64,000 nt of DNA, taken from the NCBI GenBank assembly GCA_010279815.1, contig QEOQ01000238.1, positions 417,062 through 481,061 of the forward strand. Direction: 5' to 3'. A program made the translations under genes and the position numbers. Source of the DNA: Brachionus plicatilis. Lineage: Eukaryota; Rotifera; Eurotatoria; Ploima; Brachionidae. How positions within the stretch are numbered: the first letter of the stretch is position 1; every line of letters begins with the position of its first letter. Below the pieces are notes generated by a model. That model saw nothing but the letters and a program-made list of their open reading frames with translations, had not been told where the DNA came from and searched no databases. Below are positions 54,254 through 64,000 of the stretch, in pieces.

Positions 54254-54859
54254 GGTTGTCCCTAAAATCCGGAACCGGAACATGGAACCCTAACCAAAAT
54301 AAAATCTAGAACCCGGAACTAAAATGAGAAAATCCGGAATTAAACTCAAGTTACAAATTACATGCTAATACTCGGAACCAGAACCATCTTTTCTAATAGA
54401 CGGAACCAGAAAAAGTAAAAAAATATATGATTTCAACAAAATTTAAAAAAAAAATTTTTAATTATTAAAATTAAGATAATTTTTAATCTAATAAATAATA
54501 CAAGTAAATAATGCAAAAAAAACTAGTATGAGTTGAAAAAAAATTATTGTTTTTTTTTGTTGAAATTTTTAAAACCTGTGTGAGTTTTTGATTGCATCAT
54601 TTAAAAAATTTATTTCAGTATCGCTAAGTTTCTTATAAAAATTATCACAAACTGTTAATTTCATTAAATTTAAAATATAAATAAACTATTGACTTTTGTA
54701 AATTATTTTTAAATCAGTTCCGGATTTTTGTAGGACTTCGGTTCCGTTCCATTTTTTAGGATGTTCCGGAATATAGGATACAGTTCCGTATGAAAAATGT
54801 TCCGGATTTTATTTTGATTCCGAGTTCCATGTTCCGGTTCCGGATTTTTGGGACAATCA
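54254..54859. mobile_element. hAT-type MITE with CCGGAAC-rich TIRs
   Basis: The left end GGTTGTCCCTAAAATCCGG and, inverted, the right end TGATTGTCCCAAAAATCCGG are followed in both by AACCGGAACATGGAAC. Flanking 8-bp words GCTATTTC (54246-54253) and ACTATTTC (54860-54867) differ at one base. CCGGAAC-like words are spread along the subterminal regions. Upstream at 54198-54245 is a short CTCTTCTTCGA tandem repeat. No coding content. Confidence 0.75.
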
Positions 54860-54867
54860 ACTATTTC

Positions 54868-55161
54868 TTTCCTCGACTCTTTCTTTTCTTCAACTCTTCC
54901 TAAAGGAGAAGTGGGGAAAGGAAAAGTTGAGGAAGAGTTTTGTACTGTAGAATAGACTTGTGCAAATAAAAAAAAAGAAGTCATTTAAAAAATTTAAAAT
55001 TTTGACTTGTATATTTGAAGTTGAGAATAATTTTACTCTAAGATAGAAAGCCTTAATACTGTCATTTTTAACAACTCTGAGGACAAACAAACTGAACATA
55101 AACTTTTTCTTTAATGTGTTTTTTTTATTAAATTAGTCAGGAGCCTACTATGATTTTATTA
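54868..55161. other. Spacer at the 3' side of the RIIa-domain gene
   Basis: No gene supported. ATTTTTAACAACTCTGAGG near 55063 is a diverged end of the MITE family seen at 51385. Confidence 0.4.
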
Positions 55162-56127
55162 TTAGATATTAGCAGTCATTAAAAAATTACCATCTAAATT
55201 TTGTTCTATAGCCACAGATGCTCTCGGAAAAAAATCAAAAATATTTTCCTCATTTTTAGCATCACCTTGCACTTCATCTTCTTTTATCAAACTATCTTTG
55301 ACATTTTCTTCATCTAATTTATTCTGAAGTCTTAACAAAAAAGAAAATTAAAAAAAAGAAAATTAAAAAAAAAGAAAATTAAAAAATGCTTTTGCCAATA
55401 CTCACTTTGAACAAAATTGACAAACAATAAGTTTAACTAATGGTGCAGCAAGTTCCGCATTGCTTTTAACAGGCCTCAATTTTTGTTTCTTTTTTTTTGG
55501 CTTCTTTTCCTCCAAATGGTAGGGATTATGAGCAGTTATGATCTCATGCATCAATTCTTGGCTGTATTGTTCTGATTTTTGCTTATGAGTCTCATTTTCA
55601 TTATCATATTTGTCCTCACACAATTGACCCTCTACCAGTCGTTTGATATCCTCTTTGTGCTGGTCTGCCAATTTACGGCTCTTGAGGTCATTTTTGTACC
55701 TAACAGCAACGTTGGTTGGCAGCTCGGTGTCCTCTTCATCGTTTCTTGACTGATAGACAATGTTCTCTTTTTCCAACAATTCCTCATTAGTGAGCTCCTT
55801 GTTAGCTTTGACAATAGATTGATTGATTCGATTCAAAATGTTAAATGTGCTTATTGGTGACACAAATTTGGTGTTTGTGGTTCCAATTTTATTGTTGGTT
55901 TGGTTAATTAGAGTCTTGAAGAGGTCCTTGGTCGGTTCAGACTCGAAGGGGCTGATTTTAAAGCTCAGTTGGCCTTGTTCCTTGGGCGGAAGCTTTGCCT
56001 CAAGGTGCTTGATGGCGAATTCGAGCGGATTTTCTGGTTTATTTTTGGTCAGCTCTAGATACAAATCATTGAGTAGATCATTGATCTTGTGCTTTTTGGC
56101 GTAGGCACGGTCTGGATCGGTCGGCAT
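55162..56127 (-). CDS. RIIa-domain protein, two exons
   Basis: Exon 1 (56127-55406, ATG start MPTDPDRAYAKKHK) is followed by donor GTGAGT, a 75-bp intron (55405-55331) ending GTTAAG, and exon 2 (55330-55162) to TAA. The junction completes a Lys codon and the total is 296 residues. Residues about 8-46 (KHKINDLLNDLYLELTKNKP then PLEFAIKHLEAKL) fit the RIIa dimerisation/docking fold of PKA regulatory subunits and of proteins such as C8orf34 and the N-terminus of adenylate kinase 5. The remainder is charged, with a Lys-rich segment (EEKKPKKKKQKLRP) and a Cys-x2-Cys near the junction. No cyclic-nucleotide domain follows, so it is not a PKA subunit. A docking role, often at cilia in this family, is inference. 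Confidence 0.75.
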
Positions 56128-56459
56128 TTTGATAAATATAAAATTTTCAAAAAATTTTTATTAAATAAAATAAAAAATTTATCATGTTACCATGACAACA
56201 TAAAATTTGAATGGAGCAAATTATTTGTCTAGAGTAAATTGGGTTCATATTTGTATTTTTCTTGATTTTTAGCGATTTTAATAATTAAATTTATTAAATT
56301 TAATTTTTATTTTTTTAGGTGAGTTTGCATTAAACTAAAAAGGTCACAAAAAAATCGTTTTTTTTAGTTTTTTAATGGAATTTTCAAAAAAAAAAAAAAA
56401 ATTATTTAGGCTTTTCAAAGCATCAAAAAATAATTTACTTAATTTTACATAAAATGAAC
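56128..56459. other. 5' flank of the RIIa-domain gene
   Basis: AT-rich, no other gene; would contain the promoter of the minus-strand gene. Confidence 0.4.
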
Positions 56460-56810
56460 ATTTTTTAAAGAAATATTTTTTGAGGTAAAAATCGTAAAGA
56501 AAAGTAAAAAAATACATTGGTCAACTACTTGATTGACCAAAATATCAAATTTGTGCAAAAATGCGAAAACCCTGCTAATGTGCCAGAAGTACCACCAATT
56601 GAAGATTTTTAGTCCATTTAAAAGGGAAAGTGTATGAGAATGGCCGGAGAGCAAAAAACTTAGATGAACTAAGGAATTAAATACGACTTTGTACAAGAAA
56701 TATGGACCAAAATCTCGTACAGGACCTTTTGGCCTCTACATCCAAACGACTCAATAATATTCGAAGAAATGGACTTATTGAAAAAAGATAAAAGCATAAA
56801 TAAAAACTAG
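56460..56810 (+). pseudogene. mariner-like transposase C-terminus, decayed
   Basis: Plus-strand phases with stops and one frameshift read CENPANVPEVPPIEDF, then KVYENGRRAKNLDELRN and MDQNLVQDLLASTSKRLNNI. NP-x-NVP-x2-PPIEDFW is the hallmark around the third catalytic Asp in mariner-type transposases, and the following helical segment also fits. The upstream catalytic parts are absent. Confidence 0.7.
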
Positions 56811-57029
56811 AATAAAAATGCTATATTCTCTCAAAATTTTATTTCGTTTTATTTTGATTATTAAAGAAGTTATGACCTTTTAAAGTTCGTCTCGATTTTA
56901 TGTTGTCACCCGTTAAAATGGCAAAAAATCACCAGATGCGTGGCAACTGACCTGAAAAATTAATTTAAAAAAAATATGAATGAAAAATTATTTGAATAAA
57001 TCAAGGATAACTTGGACAGCATAATTTTT
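56811..57029. other. Spacer
   Basis: No feature supported. Confidence 0.4.
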
Positions 57030-57490
57030 TTCTTAAATAATTCTTTTGTTTTTTTACTTTGCAGACAGGTTTTCTTTACTTACCATAACAGAATACATTG
57101 ATTTTTCCTTGTTTACAGCTTTATTTGACACTGATTTTGAATCTTCCTACATCAGACTTTTTTGACGCGCTTTTTAAAAAAACCTGTCTCATCACCGTTA
57201 AAAATATTTTGAGGTTTTGTTTTAAGCCCCAATTCAAGAATTTTATTTTCTAGTTTGTCATAAAAATCGTCTACAACCGATGAAGATAGGACTGCGGCTC
57301 TGTTTAGTGTAATTGATTGTGATACTCTCAATGAAAGACGATCTTCCCATCTTTTTTTGAAAATTAAGTTTTTAATAATTAAAAATTATTTTTTTTTACA
57401 TACTAATAATAATTTAACCTATATATCCATTCGTCACCTGGGGTTCCATCTTTAAAACGCAAAGATTTATTTAATTTTTGAGCGTATGAT
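57030..57490 (-). pseudogene. pogo/Tigger-like DDE transposase fragment with intron
   Basis: Minus strand: LNKSLRFKDGTPGDEWIY, a 68-bp intron (57418-57351, GTTAAA to AAAG), then RWEDRLSLRVSQSITLNRA, FYDKLENKILELGLKTKP and QNIFNGDETGFF. IFNGDETGF matches the first catalytic region of DDE_1 transposases (usually Y-N-x-DETG). Stops follow, and the rest is missing or unrecognisable. Confidence 0.65.
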
Positions 57491-58494
57491 TATACAACTA
57501 ATTTTAGGGACTTAGATTTAACCCGTGTCCCCACTCGACAATTTTTTTTTCAACAATACCCAAACCTCTTCCTCTTTGGAAAAAAAAAATTGGTCTTCCA
57601 AGATTAGCAGGGAGATGTCTTCCGTTCAGTTCTGATTTGATACTGGGTTTATGGTAAATTTACGTAATTTTTAGAAAAATTTTATATATCAGAAAAGATT
57701 ATTTTACGAAAAATTTCGAAAAATAACGTAAAAACAAATATGCCATAAAAATACCATTTTTATTTTTTCAGTAAGTTAAACAAATTAAAAAAAACGTCAA
57801 AATTTAGTATAATTTAGAAAATTGCCATTTTTAATTGAAAAAAAAAATAAAATTCCCTAAAAAATGGCATTTTTTTTACCAAAAACCCAGTATAAAATCA
57901 GAACTGTATCCTAAAGAAAAAAAAGAAATGCAACGCATCAATAAAAGGTGCACAATGAGCAAAATTAGGCAAACTGAAGTTTGAGATTACGATCAAAAGA
58001 TCAAAATATAAATTGTAATAATTTTTTTAAAAAAAGAGAAAAAATAAATTTTTTGCAAAGCAATTACTTGACAAAAAATTTAAAAGTTGAATAATAGAAT
58101 TATTGAATAGTTGAATAGTTGAAAAGTTGTATTAAATGAAAACTTGAATAAATGAATAGTACACAAAGTAAGAATAAAATACTAATCAAAAAAAAAATCG
58201 TAAAATTGAATAATACAAAAAGTTGTCCATTAATCGATCAACCACTGTTTTTTGCTTCAATATCAATTCCCTTTAATTTAAATTAAATAAAATAATTTTA
58301 AATTCTTGAATTGAATAAACTTGATTTTTTTAACCTTTTATTTTTTTTAATAATTATGTATTTGAAGATTCATTTGCGAAAAAAACTAAAACAAAAGATA
58401 AATTTAATTTAGATGAACGCATTTTTAAATTCAAATATTTTTATTCACTACTAATTTCATTTAATGTTATTCATCAATATAAATTTAAAGGTAA
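57491..58494. repeat. Spacer with a repeat copy at about 57968-58100
   Basis: GGCAAACTGAAGTTTGAG, then GATCAAAAGATCAAAATATAA, TTGTAATA, GAGAAAAAATAAATTTTTT and AAGCAATTACTTGACA are shared in order with 61742-61855 and, inverted, with 61147-61256. TTACGTAA-like motifs occur at 57655-57735. No gene. Confidence 0.5.
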
Positions 58495-59040
58495 TAGAAT
58501 AGATATTGGAGGAAAAAACGGTGGTTGTTGGTAAAATAATTTAAAACTGATCTTTTCTTGATCACAGAGCGATCAGTTGAAAAAAAAAATTCTTGTATTC
58601 TTTAAACATTTAATAATTATAAAAATTCAATGCTTAAAATTTTTTTAATTTTTAGTATTTTTGAGACTTTTTGAATTTAACTTTTTTTAATTTCTAAATT
58701 ATTCGATGATTTATATATTCATTAAAAAATTTTACCAAAATTTGTGTAATTTTTCGTAAAATTAAGTAAAAAAATGGTAAGGAATACTGAATTTTTTAAA
58801 AAAATTTCTCATAATAAAATTAATTGAAATTTTTTGAAATAGAAGTTGATTTTTTTCTCATCAAAATCCTCATTTTTTGGTCGTAAGCATTTTAGAACGA
58901 TTGTACTAAAATTTACGTATTTTAGTATAATTTTACGTTATTATACGCAAAATTACATACCAATACCGACTAATATTCACCTAAGATTACTAAAAATAAT
59001 GTAAAATTATGTAAAATAGCGTAATTTAGCCCATTCTGTA
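58495..59040. repeat. Dispersed repeat, copy 2 (see 10385-11530)
   Basis: Same order of blocks as copy 1: GGTAAAATAATTTAAAACTG, AGCGATCAG, AAATTATTCGATGATTTATA and GTAAGCATTTTAGAACGATT, followed by TTACG-rich sequence ending near TTTAGCCCATTCTGTA. That final part resembles, inverted, the end of the Tc1-type element at 16496 (CAGTG to ATGGGTAA), suggesting a Tc1-group origin. It is about half as long as copy 1. Confidence 0.55.
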
Positions 59041-59306
59041 CATTTTTCAAAAGTTTTGAATAAAATGAACATATCCTTAATAAAATTCAAACGTTCTTTA
59101 ATAATTCTTTACAAAAATTAAATCACTTAAAAAGATCTGACTTAAATACGATGGTCGTTAACACCTGAAAAATTGATTAAAAATCACACTAAAAATTTAT
59201 TTTTATGCATAGTTTTTTGTTTTAAATAGAATAAAAGAACAAAAAAATTTTTTACAAATAAAAGAAAAATACACTGAGGTTCTAGTCTAGCCGAACAAAT
59301 TAATTG

Positions 59307-60410
59307 TTATCTATCGTCTCTCTCAATTTCCGTAACTAAATCCCTCAGTACATCTTTTACACTTTTTTCTATGTCCAACATTTGGTGCCAGACCTCTTCC
59401 ACCGACAAATTGTCCATGGGACAGTTGACCGATTGCCTCAGCCAGCTGTCAACACAATCCGAGTGAAACATGTGACCACACGGCAAATACTTGCACAACT
59501 GGCCAAACTCATACTCCTCATAGCAGATGCCGCACTTTTCGCCGGTCATCCAGTCATCGACCGGCTCGGTCTTTAAATTTTGCAAAATTTTGTCCGGCAA
59601 GCACTTTTTTCTCACAAACTCATCCAGCCGCGTCAAATGCTCATAATCCTCTGGTGTTATTTCCCTATGCTGCAGTTGTATCAAAAAATTCAAGTACACC
59701 TCGTCAATGTTCTGCTCCAGCTCTTGGTCGACTTGGTCAAAATCGACCACAAAATGCTTCACTCTACTCTCTTTGCTTGACTTGTGGATGATTTTTTCGA
59801 CCAAATTTAAATTTTTGAACATTTTCTTATTCTCAATTAAAAAATTGTGATCGAGGCTTTTCGATGTGTTTTTGGCGTACAAGTGCCGGGCCCGGTCCAA
59901 TTTGGCAACGTAATGGCTGAAGTAGTAGTCGACAAAGGCTTTTTTGTACAAATTGTGTCTAAGATACAAATATTTACAATTTTTTTTTCTATCCAAGTCG
60001 GAGTTGAGCAGAACAGAGGCATTTTTGGCCGACTTGAGCTGATTGCTTTTGATGAGCTTTTTGAGCTTCGTTCTTTTTTTTCTCTTGGCCACAAATTCGA
60101 GCTCATAGTCCGAGGGGCTGTCGGACGCTGAGCTCGTCCTGGGCGACTCATCGGGCTCGACTGGCAGCTTGGTCTTCTTGGCAGTGAACAAGGCCAGTTG
60201 TTGTGTCACATTGGTCCATTTTTGGGGCTTTTTCTCCTCTGGACACGCAGAGGATGGCGGTGAGATGGAAAGTGACAGGTCGGACAAGCAAATGTCTTCG
60301 TAGTGGCACTTGGCAATTGGATCAATTTGGGAAATAAATTTTTGCAGTTTGTTGTCCCTAAATGTCGGCCTGGTATCATAGAATAAGCAATTTTGAAAAT
60401 TTTTTATCAT
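59307..60410 (-). CDS. RING-H2 protein, probable E3 ubiquitin ligase
   Basis: A single-exon frame of 367 codons. The N-terminal half is Ser/Pro-rich then strongly basic (AKRKKRTKLKKLIK, a probable nuclear signal near residue 110). The middle is helical, and EITPEDYEHLTRLDEF is a motif seen ahead of RING domains in some ligases. The RING is at 293-333: C293-x2-C296, C311-x-H313-x2-H316-x2-C319, C330-x2-D333. The eighth ligand is Asp in CPMDN, as in RBX1 (CPLDN), rather than Cys. RING-H2 proteins recruit E2 enzymes; the substrate is unknown. Higher G+C than its flanks supports a host gene. Confidence 0.85.
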   Translation of the reverse strand: MIKNFQNCLFYDTRPTFRDNKLQKFISQIDPIAKCHYEDICLSDLSLSISPPSSACPEEKKPQKWTNVTQQLALFTAKKTKLPVEPDESPRTSSASDSPSDYELEFVAKRKKRTKLKKLIKSNQLKSAKNASVLLNSDLDRKKNCKYLYLRHNLYKKAFVDYYFSHYVAKLDRARHLYAKNTSKSLDHNFLIENKKMFKNLNLVEKIIHKSSKESRVKHFVVDFDQVDQELEQNIDEVYLNFLIQLQHREITPEDYEHLTRLDEFVRKKCLPDKILQNLKTEPVDDWMTGEKCGICYEEYEFGQLCKYLPCGHMFHSDCVDSWLRQSVNCPMDNLSVEEVWHQMLDIEKSVKDVLRDLVTEIERDDR

Positions 60411-60977
60411 TTCTAGTTTAAGATGATTTTAAAGTGTTAAATTAAAGTATTTATAATAAAGTTGAAATTGCGCAGAATTGTGAAATTCATATGAATCACA
60501 AGAATTTATTATAATAAAAATCTAAGAATTTTCTTCTCGGGAATACGGTTTTAAAAATTTAGAAAAAATTTTATAATTTTTTAATTAGAGTTTTGTTTTT
60601 ATTTTAGATTTTTTCATAATAGATTTTTGATATTTTTTAGAAGTGTTCATGTTGGAATAGAGACTGTGCCATATGTGTAGTGAATTTAATTGCAGTTGAT
60701 TAGTGTTTCACTTAGCTTTAATTTTGTTTATAAATCATAATTTTGATTGAAGTTAATTTATTGTGAAAAAAAAAAATTCTTTCTATTTGAGAATATGATT
60801 AAGTGCAAGCAAAAATGGCAACGCTTTTAAGAATTTTTTTAAAAATTGAGAGTCTAATTTATTTTAGGCAATAAATGCAAAAAAAAATTCATTGTTATTT
60901 AAAAGTAATTAGTAAGTCATCTGAAAAAAAGAAAAGAATTTTGTCTGTTCGTTTTTTCTTAGTTATTTCTCTTAAGG
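60411..60977. other. AT-rich spacer, 5' flank of the RING gene
   Basis: No further gene or repeat boundary supported. Confidence 0.4.
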
Positions 60978-61260
60978 AAATAATTTTATTTTTCTCCTTT
61001 AATACATTTAAAATTTTAAAACAGTTAATTTTTTGTCTTTAAAAGTAGGTTTTGATTAAAATCAATTAAAATATTTAAACCTAACTATTAAAGTTCAATA
61101 AAAAAAGAATATTTTAAAATTTTAAATATGAAAATAAACTTGTTATGACATGTCAAGTAATTGCTTTGGAAATAATTTATTTTTTCTCTATTATTAAAAA
61201 AAAAATATTACAATTTATATTTTGATCTTTTGATCTTGATTTCAAACTTCAATTAGCCCC
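60978..61260. repeat. Inverted repeat copy, left
   Basis: Inverted relative to 61742-62026 over about 270 bp (for example CATTTAAAATTTTAAAACAG against its complement). It ends at CTTCAATTAGCCCC, where the inverted sequence begins GGCTAATTGAAGTTT. A 480-bp AT-rich spacer separates the arms and contains a half-copy of the 51385-type MITE at 61379-61401. Confidence 0.65.
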
Positions 61261-61741
61261 ACTGACTTGACTCTGAAATTTTTTTTCTGAAAAAAGTCAT
61301 TTCAAAGACTTTGTAATAAAAATGGCCGCCTTAATAACAACATGATACGGCAAAAGACTTATTTAAAAAAAATAATTTTTCTTTATGACTTTTAAACAAC
61401 TCTGAGATGAACCAAAGTTCATCTAACTGACTAGACCCGAACAACTTTGTTATTTTCTTTAAAAATTTTGACTTTAGTGATAATTGACATTCATTAGATA
61501 CATTTAACAAAACTAAATTTATAAAAAATTGAAAAACAAGGCGTACATAGTTTTTCAAACTACAAGTAATATCTTAAGGATCATCATATCACAAACCGAA
61601 AGCAAAATTTATAAAAAAAAACAGTTTTTTCATGCCTACAATATTAACTTAAAATTATTTTATATTTGAAACATCGCACTTTTTTAATGTTTTTCAAAAT
61701 TGGATACATTTTGTAATTCAAACACAAAAAATAAAACCTTA

Positions 61742-62289
61742 TTATTTTGCAAATTGAATTTTGAGATCAAGACCAAAAGATCAAAATATAAATTGTAATA
61801 TTTTTTTTTAATAATAGAGAAAAAATAAATTTTTTAAAAAGCAATTACTTGACATTTCATCACAAGTTTATTTTCATATTTAAAATTTTAAAATGTCCCT
61901 TTTTATTGAACCTTAAAAGGTTAAAATATTTTAATTGATTTTAATGAAAACTTACTTTTAAAGACAAAAAAAATAACTGTTTTAAAATTTTAAATGTATT
62001 AAAGTAGAAAAATAAAATTCTTTCAGTTTTAATGAATGGATTTAAAAGTTATACATTTGAATTTGTGAATTTACTAAACCTGAATTATTTAAATTATTGA
62101 TTGTTTTTGTTAAATAATTAGAGATCAATCATTTCGATATTAATTTGATAATGAACCATTATTAGACATAATATATCTAGTAATGTTTAGTATTTATTTC
62201 TTAAAAATTATTAAAATCATTAGAGTAATTAAGTTCTAAAATTTTAAATGGTTGTTTTGATCTTAAAATTTGAACTGAAACTTCGATTT
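61742..62289. mobile_element. MITE-like element with GGCAAATTGAAG-type ends
   Basis: It begins GCAAATTGAATTTTGAGA and ends, inverted, GGCAAATCGAAGTTTCAG. The first 285 bp is the inverted partner of 60978-61260 and related to 57968-58100. No target duplication recognised. The ends belong to the same loose family as 9326-9839. Confidence 0.45.
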
Positions 62290-63296
62290 GCCGTCAGTGA
62301 CTTGACTTTGAACAGACTTTAAAATTACTTTATAATTTGACTTTAGCGCAAGTTTGGTTCATCTATTACTGGAACAATTCTTGTTCTCAGGTTTTGTGAA
62401 CTATTATTTCACCCAATCTAAAAATTGTTCACCTTTTTTAAAATTTTTCATCTTTTAAAAAAAAAACTAAAAGCAAATAAAAAAAAATAATAATTCAATT
62501 GATAAATAAAAATTAAAAAATAAGATAGATCAGAGTAGATAAAATTTGCGAAATAGATGGTTCTATGTTTTCCAAAGTGAAACACTTGAAGGGTGATAAA
62601 TAAATTTTATTTTTCTCTAATAATTATTATTTGTTTTTAAAGGCAAAGATTTAAGTAGAGAGCTCATTTGGGTATTATGGATTACTGAAAAGGTAATACA
62701 GCTCAACTAGATCAGAGCTAATGCTATTTCTAAAATTCAAAATAAATTTCAAAATTTTTCTGGTAAGAAATAATAAAAATGTATTTTCTTAGCATTTTTA
62801 TGCCCTATAAATAGTTATTATATTAACTCAAATATACCATTAAATGCTTTTACCGATCTCGTGTCAAAAATGACACGTCGGTATTCTACGAAAATTTTGA
62901 AAATTTTGGTAATTTCAGTGTTAAGTAGGTTTAATTTTGATCAGCCTAAAAATGTGGCTTTTGATTTTTTTCTTTTTGAGACAGTCTTTTTGACTTTTTT
63001 ACCAAAGGTTACCATAATATTTTAATAAAACGAAAAAAAAATAACTAAATTTTATTTTTAAAATTTTTAAAAATTTTTAACTTGTCTCACAAGGAATAAA
63101 AATGTTCTCAAAGCAAATATAAAATTTAAAATTGATTAAATGTAAATAGATTTTGTTTTTCGTCAATAAAAAACTTGAATTTTTAATGAGGAAAAAAAAA
63201 CACTTTTTTATTTTTTTAACTTTGAAGCTTTTTCAAAATAAAAATCAATTCAAAATAAAATAAAATTTTTATTTTTGCACTTGTCACTAAATAAAA
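62290..63296. other. Spacer upstream of the sulfotransferase gene
   Basis: AT-rich and without genes. GTGTCAAAAATGACACG at 62860-62876 is a small perfect hairpin. The last few hundred bases should hold the promoter and 5' UTR of the gene starting at 63297; no specific signal can be named. Confidence 0.4.
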
Positions 63297-64000
63297 ATGG
63301 TCTTAAAGAACAAAAGAAAAAAAATTTTTTCTCTGTTTTTAATAACAATCATAATTTTTTTAAACAAAAGCTTAGTTTTAAAAAAAAAAAAATCCGACAT
63401 TGAGTCCCTTCGATCGTCGCCAATAATAGTGATAGGCGGCTTCGGCCGATCAGGCACAACCCTGGTGCGCACAATGCTAGACACCCATCCGAGCATCCAA
63501 TGCGGCCCAGAGACCAAAATAATTCCAAGATTTTCCGCTTTTATGAAAACATATCAAGGAAAGTTGCTAGATGATTTAAGGGAAGCAGGAATTGACAAGC
63601 CATTGATCAATGAAGCAGCTGTCAAATTTATTCATCACATTTTGAGGAATCGCGCCTTGCGCACTTCCAAGCGACTTTGTCTTAAGGACCCTGATATTTT
63701 GAATCACATGCAGTTTTTGCGAGAGTTGTTTCCAAAAGCCAAATTTGTCCATGTTGTTCGAGATGGCAGAGCTGCGGCCTTTTCATTCATGAAAAAAATG
63801 GGCGAAAAAATGGACTTTATTAGGTACAGATATTATTTGAGCTTGTGGAACAAATACAACCAGCTTATTGTCGTCAACTGCCAGGGTTCGGACATGTGCT
63901 TTCGAGTCAAGTATGAAGAATTGATTGAACAGCCTGAAAGGGTGCTCAGAAATTTGCTGAATTTTTTGCAAGAAGACTGGAGCGAAAAGGTGCTCGAGCA
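63297..64000 (+). CDS. TPST: Tyrosylprotein sulfotransferase, 5' part
   Basis: ATG at 63297 in AAAAATGG context; the frame is open to the window edge (234 codons seen), so the C-terminus lies outside. Residues 1-9 are basic and 10-22 hydrophobic (IFSLFLITIIIFL), a type II signal anchor for the Golgi. The PAPS-binding loop GGFGRSGTTLVR is at 47-58, followed by TMLDTHPSIQCGPETKIIPR, which matches the family's GEET/IPR region except that the first Glu of the pair is Pro here. LCLKDPDIL and KFVHVVRDGRA (3'-phosphate binding) follow in the expected order. The enzyme transfers sulfate from PAPS to tyrosines of secreted proteins. The abrupt rise in G+C from about residue 40 also marks it as coding. 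Two exons or more are possible beyond the edge. Confidence 0.92.
   Translation, partial: MVLKNKRKKIFSLFLITIIIFLNKSLVLKKKKSDIESLRSSPIIVIGGFGRSGTTLVRTMLDTHPSIQCGPETKIIPRFSAFMKTYQGKLLDDLREAGIDKPLINEAAVKFIHHILRNRALRTSKRLCLKDPDILNHMQFLRELFPKAKFVHVVRDGRAAAFSFMKKMGEKMDFIRYRYYLSLWNKYNQLIVVNCQGSDMCFRVKYEELIEQPERVLRNLLNFLQEDWSEKVLE

Noticed and set aside
1..64000. tRNA, rRNA or CRISPR arrays
   Set aside because: No cloverleaf, rRNA core or regularly spaced repeat-spacer pattern was seen. The only regular array is the 20-bp minisatellite, which has no spacers. A covariance-model scan would be decisive for tRNAs.

Overview
This is an AT-rich (roughly a quarter G+C by eye) metazoan genomic window. It has gene-poor spacers, very short introns (50-75 bp) with GT/AG borders, and a dense, nested set of transposable elements. 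Animal-type proteins (a tyrosylprotein sulfotransferase, an RIIa-domain protein, a RING-H2 ligase) together with this base composition and the mix of MULE, Tc1/pogo, hAT-type, DIRS, Ty3 and LINE elements fit a small invertebrate such as a monogonont rotifer. That assignment is inference. Two runs of N (27133-27172 and 51430-51520) mark assembly gaps.

Host-type genes, mostly in the flanks: a four-transmembrane protein (4885-6090, minus), a three-exon small protein (49547-50060, minus), a two-exon RIIa-domain protein (55162-56127, minus), a RING-H2 protein whose last zinc ligand is Asp (59307-60410, minus), and the 5' part of a tyrosylprotein sulfotransferase running off the right edge (63297-64000, plus). 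Two further small genes, at 30632-30973 and 37844-38229 (two exons), lie inside the large element described next.

The dominant structure is 11547-49096. Two inverted arms of about 3.7-3.8 kb (11547-16041 and 39353-49096 after removing later insertions) end in matching termini (GGCATCTTGAAG and GACATTTTGAAG) and are flanked outside by a perfect 8-bp direct repeat, CAGTTTAA (11539-11546 and 49097-49104). I read this as a 37.5-kb hAT-like transposon with giant terminal inverted repeats and a 23-kb interior. A 514-bp element at 9326-9839 has related termini and its own 8-bp target duplication. Each arm serves as the empty site for insertions in the other: the left arm has gained a pogo/Tigger-like element (14615-15367), the right arm a hAT-type MITE (42992-43493) and a Ty3-type LTR retrotransposon (43562-48951).

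The interior holds a Tc1-type element with TIRs over 500 bp (16496-22739) interrupted by a CR1-like LINE, a second LINE with a 995-codon open reading frame (23899-26886) inserted in another decayed element, a family of about 320-350-bp satellite units followed by an exact 20-bp minisatellite (28380-29737), a G+C-rich decayed DIRS-like element (34375-37325) carrying a piggyBac-type MITE, and the two small genes.

The Ty3-type element is young (LTRs differ at 1 of 241 positions). It lacks its integrase catalytic core, and between pol and the 3' LTR it has a third reading frame ending in a J-domain-like (DnaJ) segment with HSD instead of HPD. The remaining flanks contain a TRIM (247-762), several MITEs with clear target duplications (891-986, 3290-3926, 51385-51562, 54254-54859), and fragments of MULE, pogo and mariner transposases.
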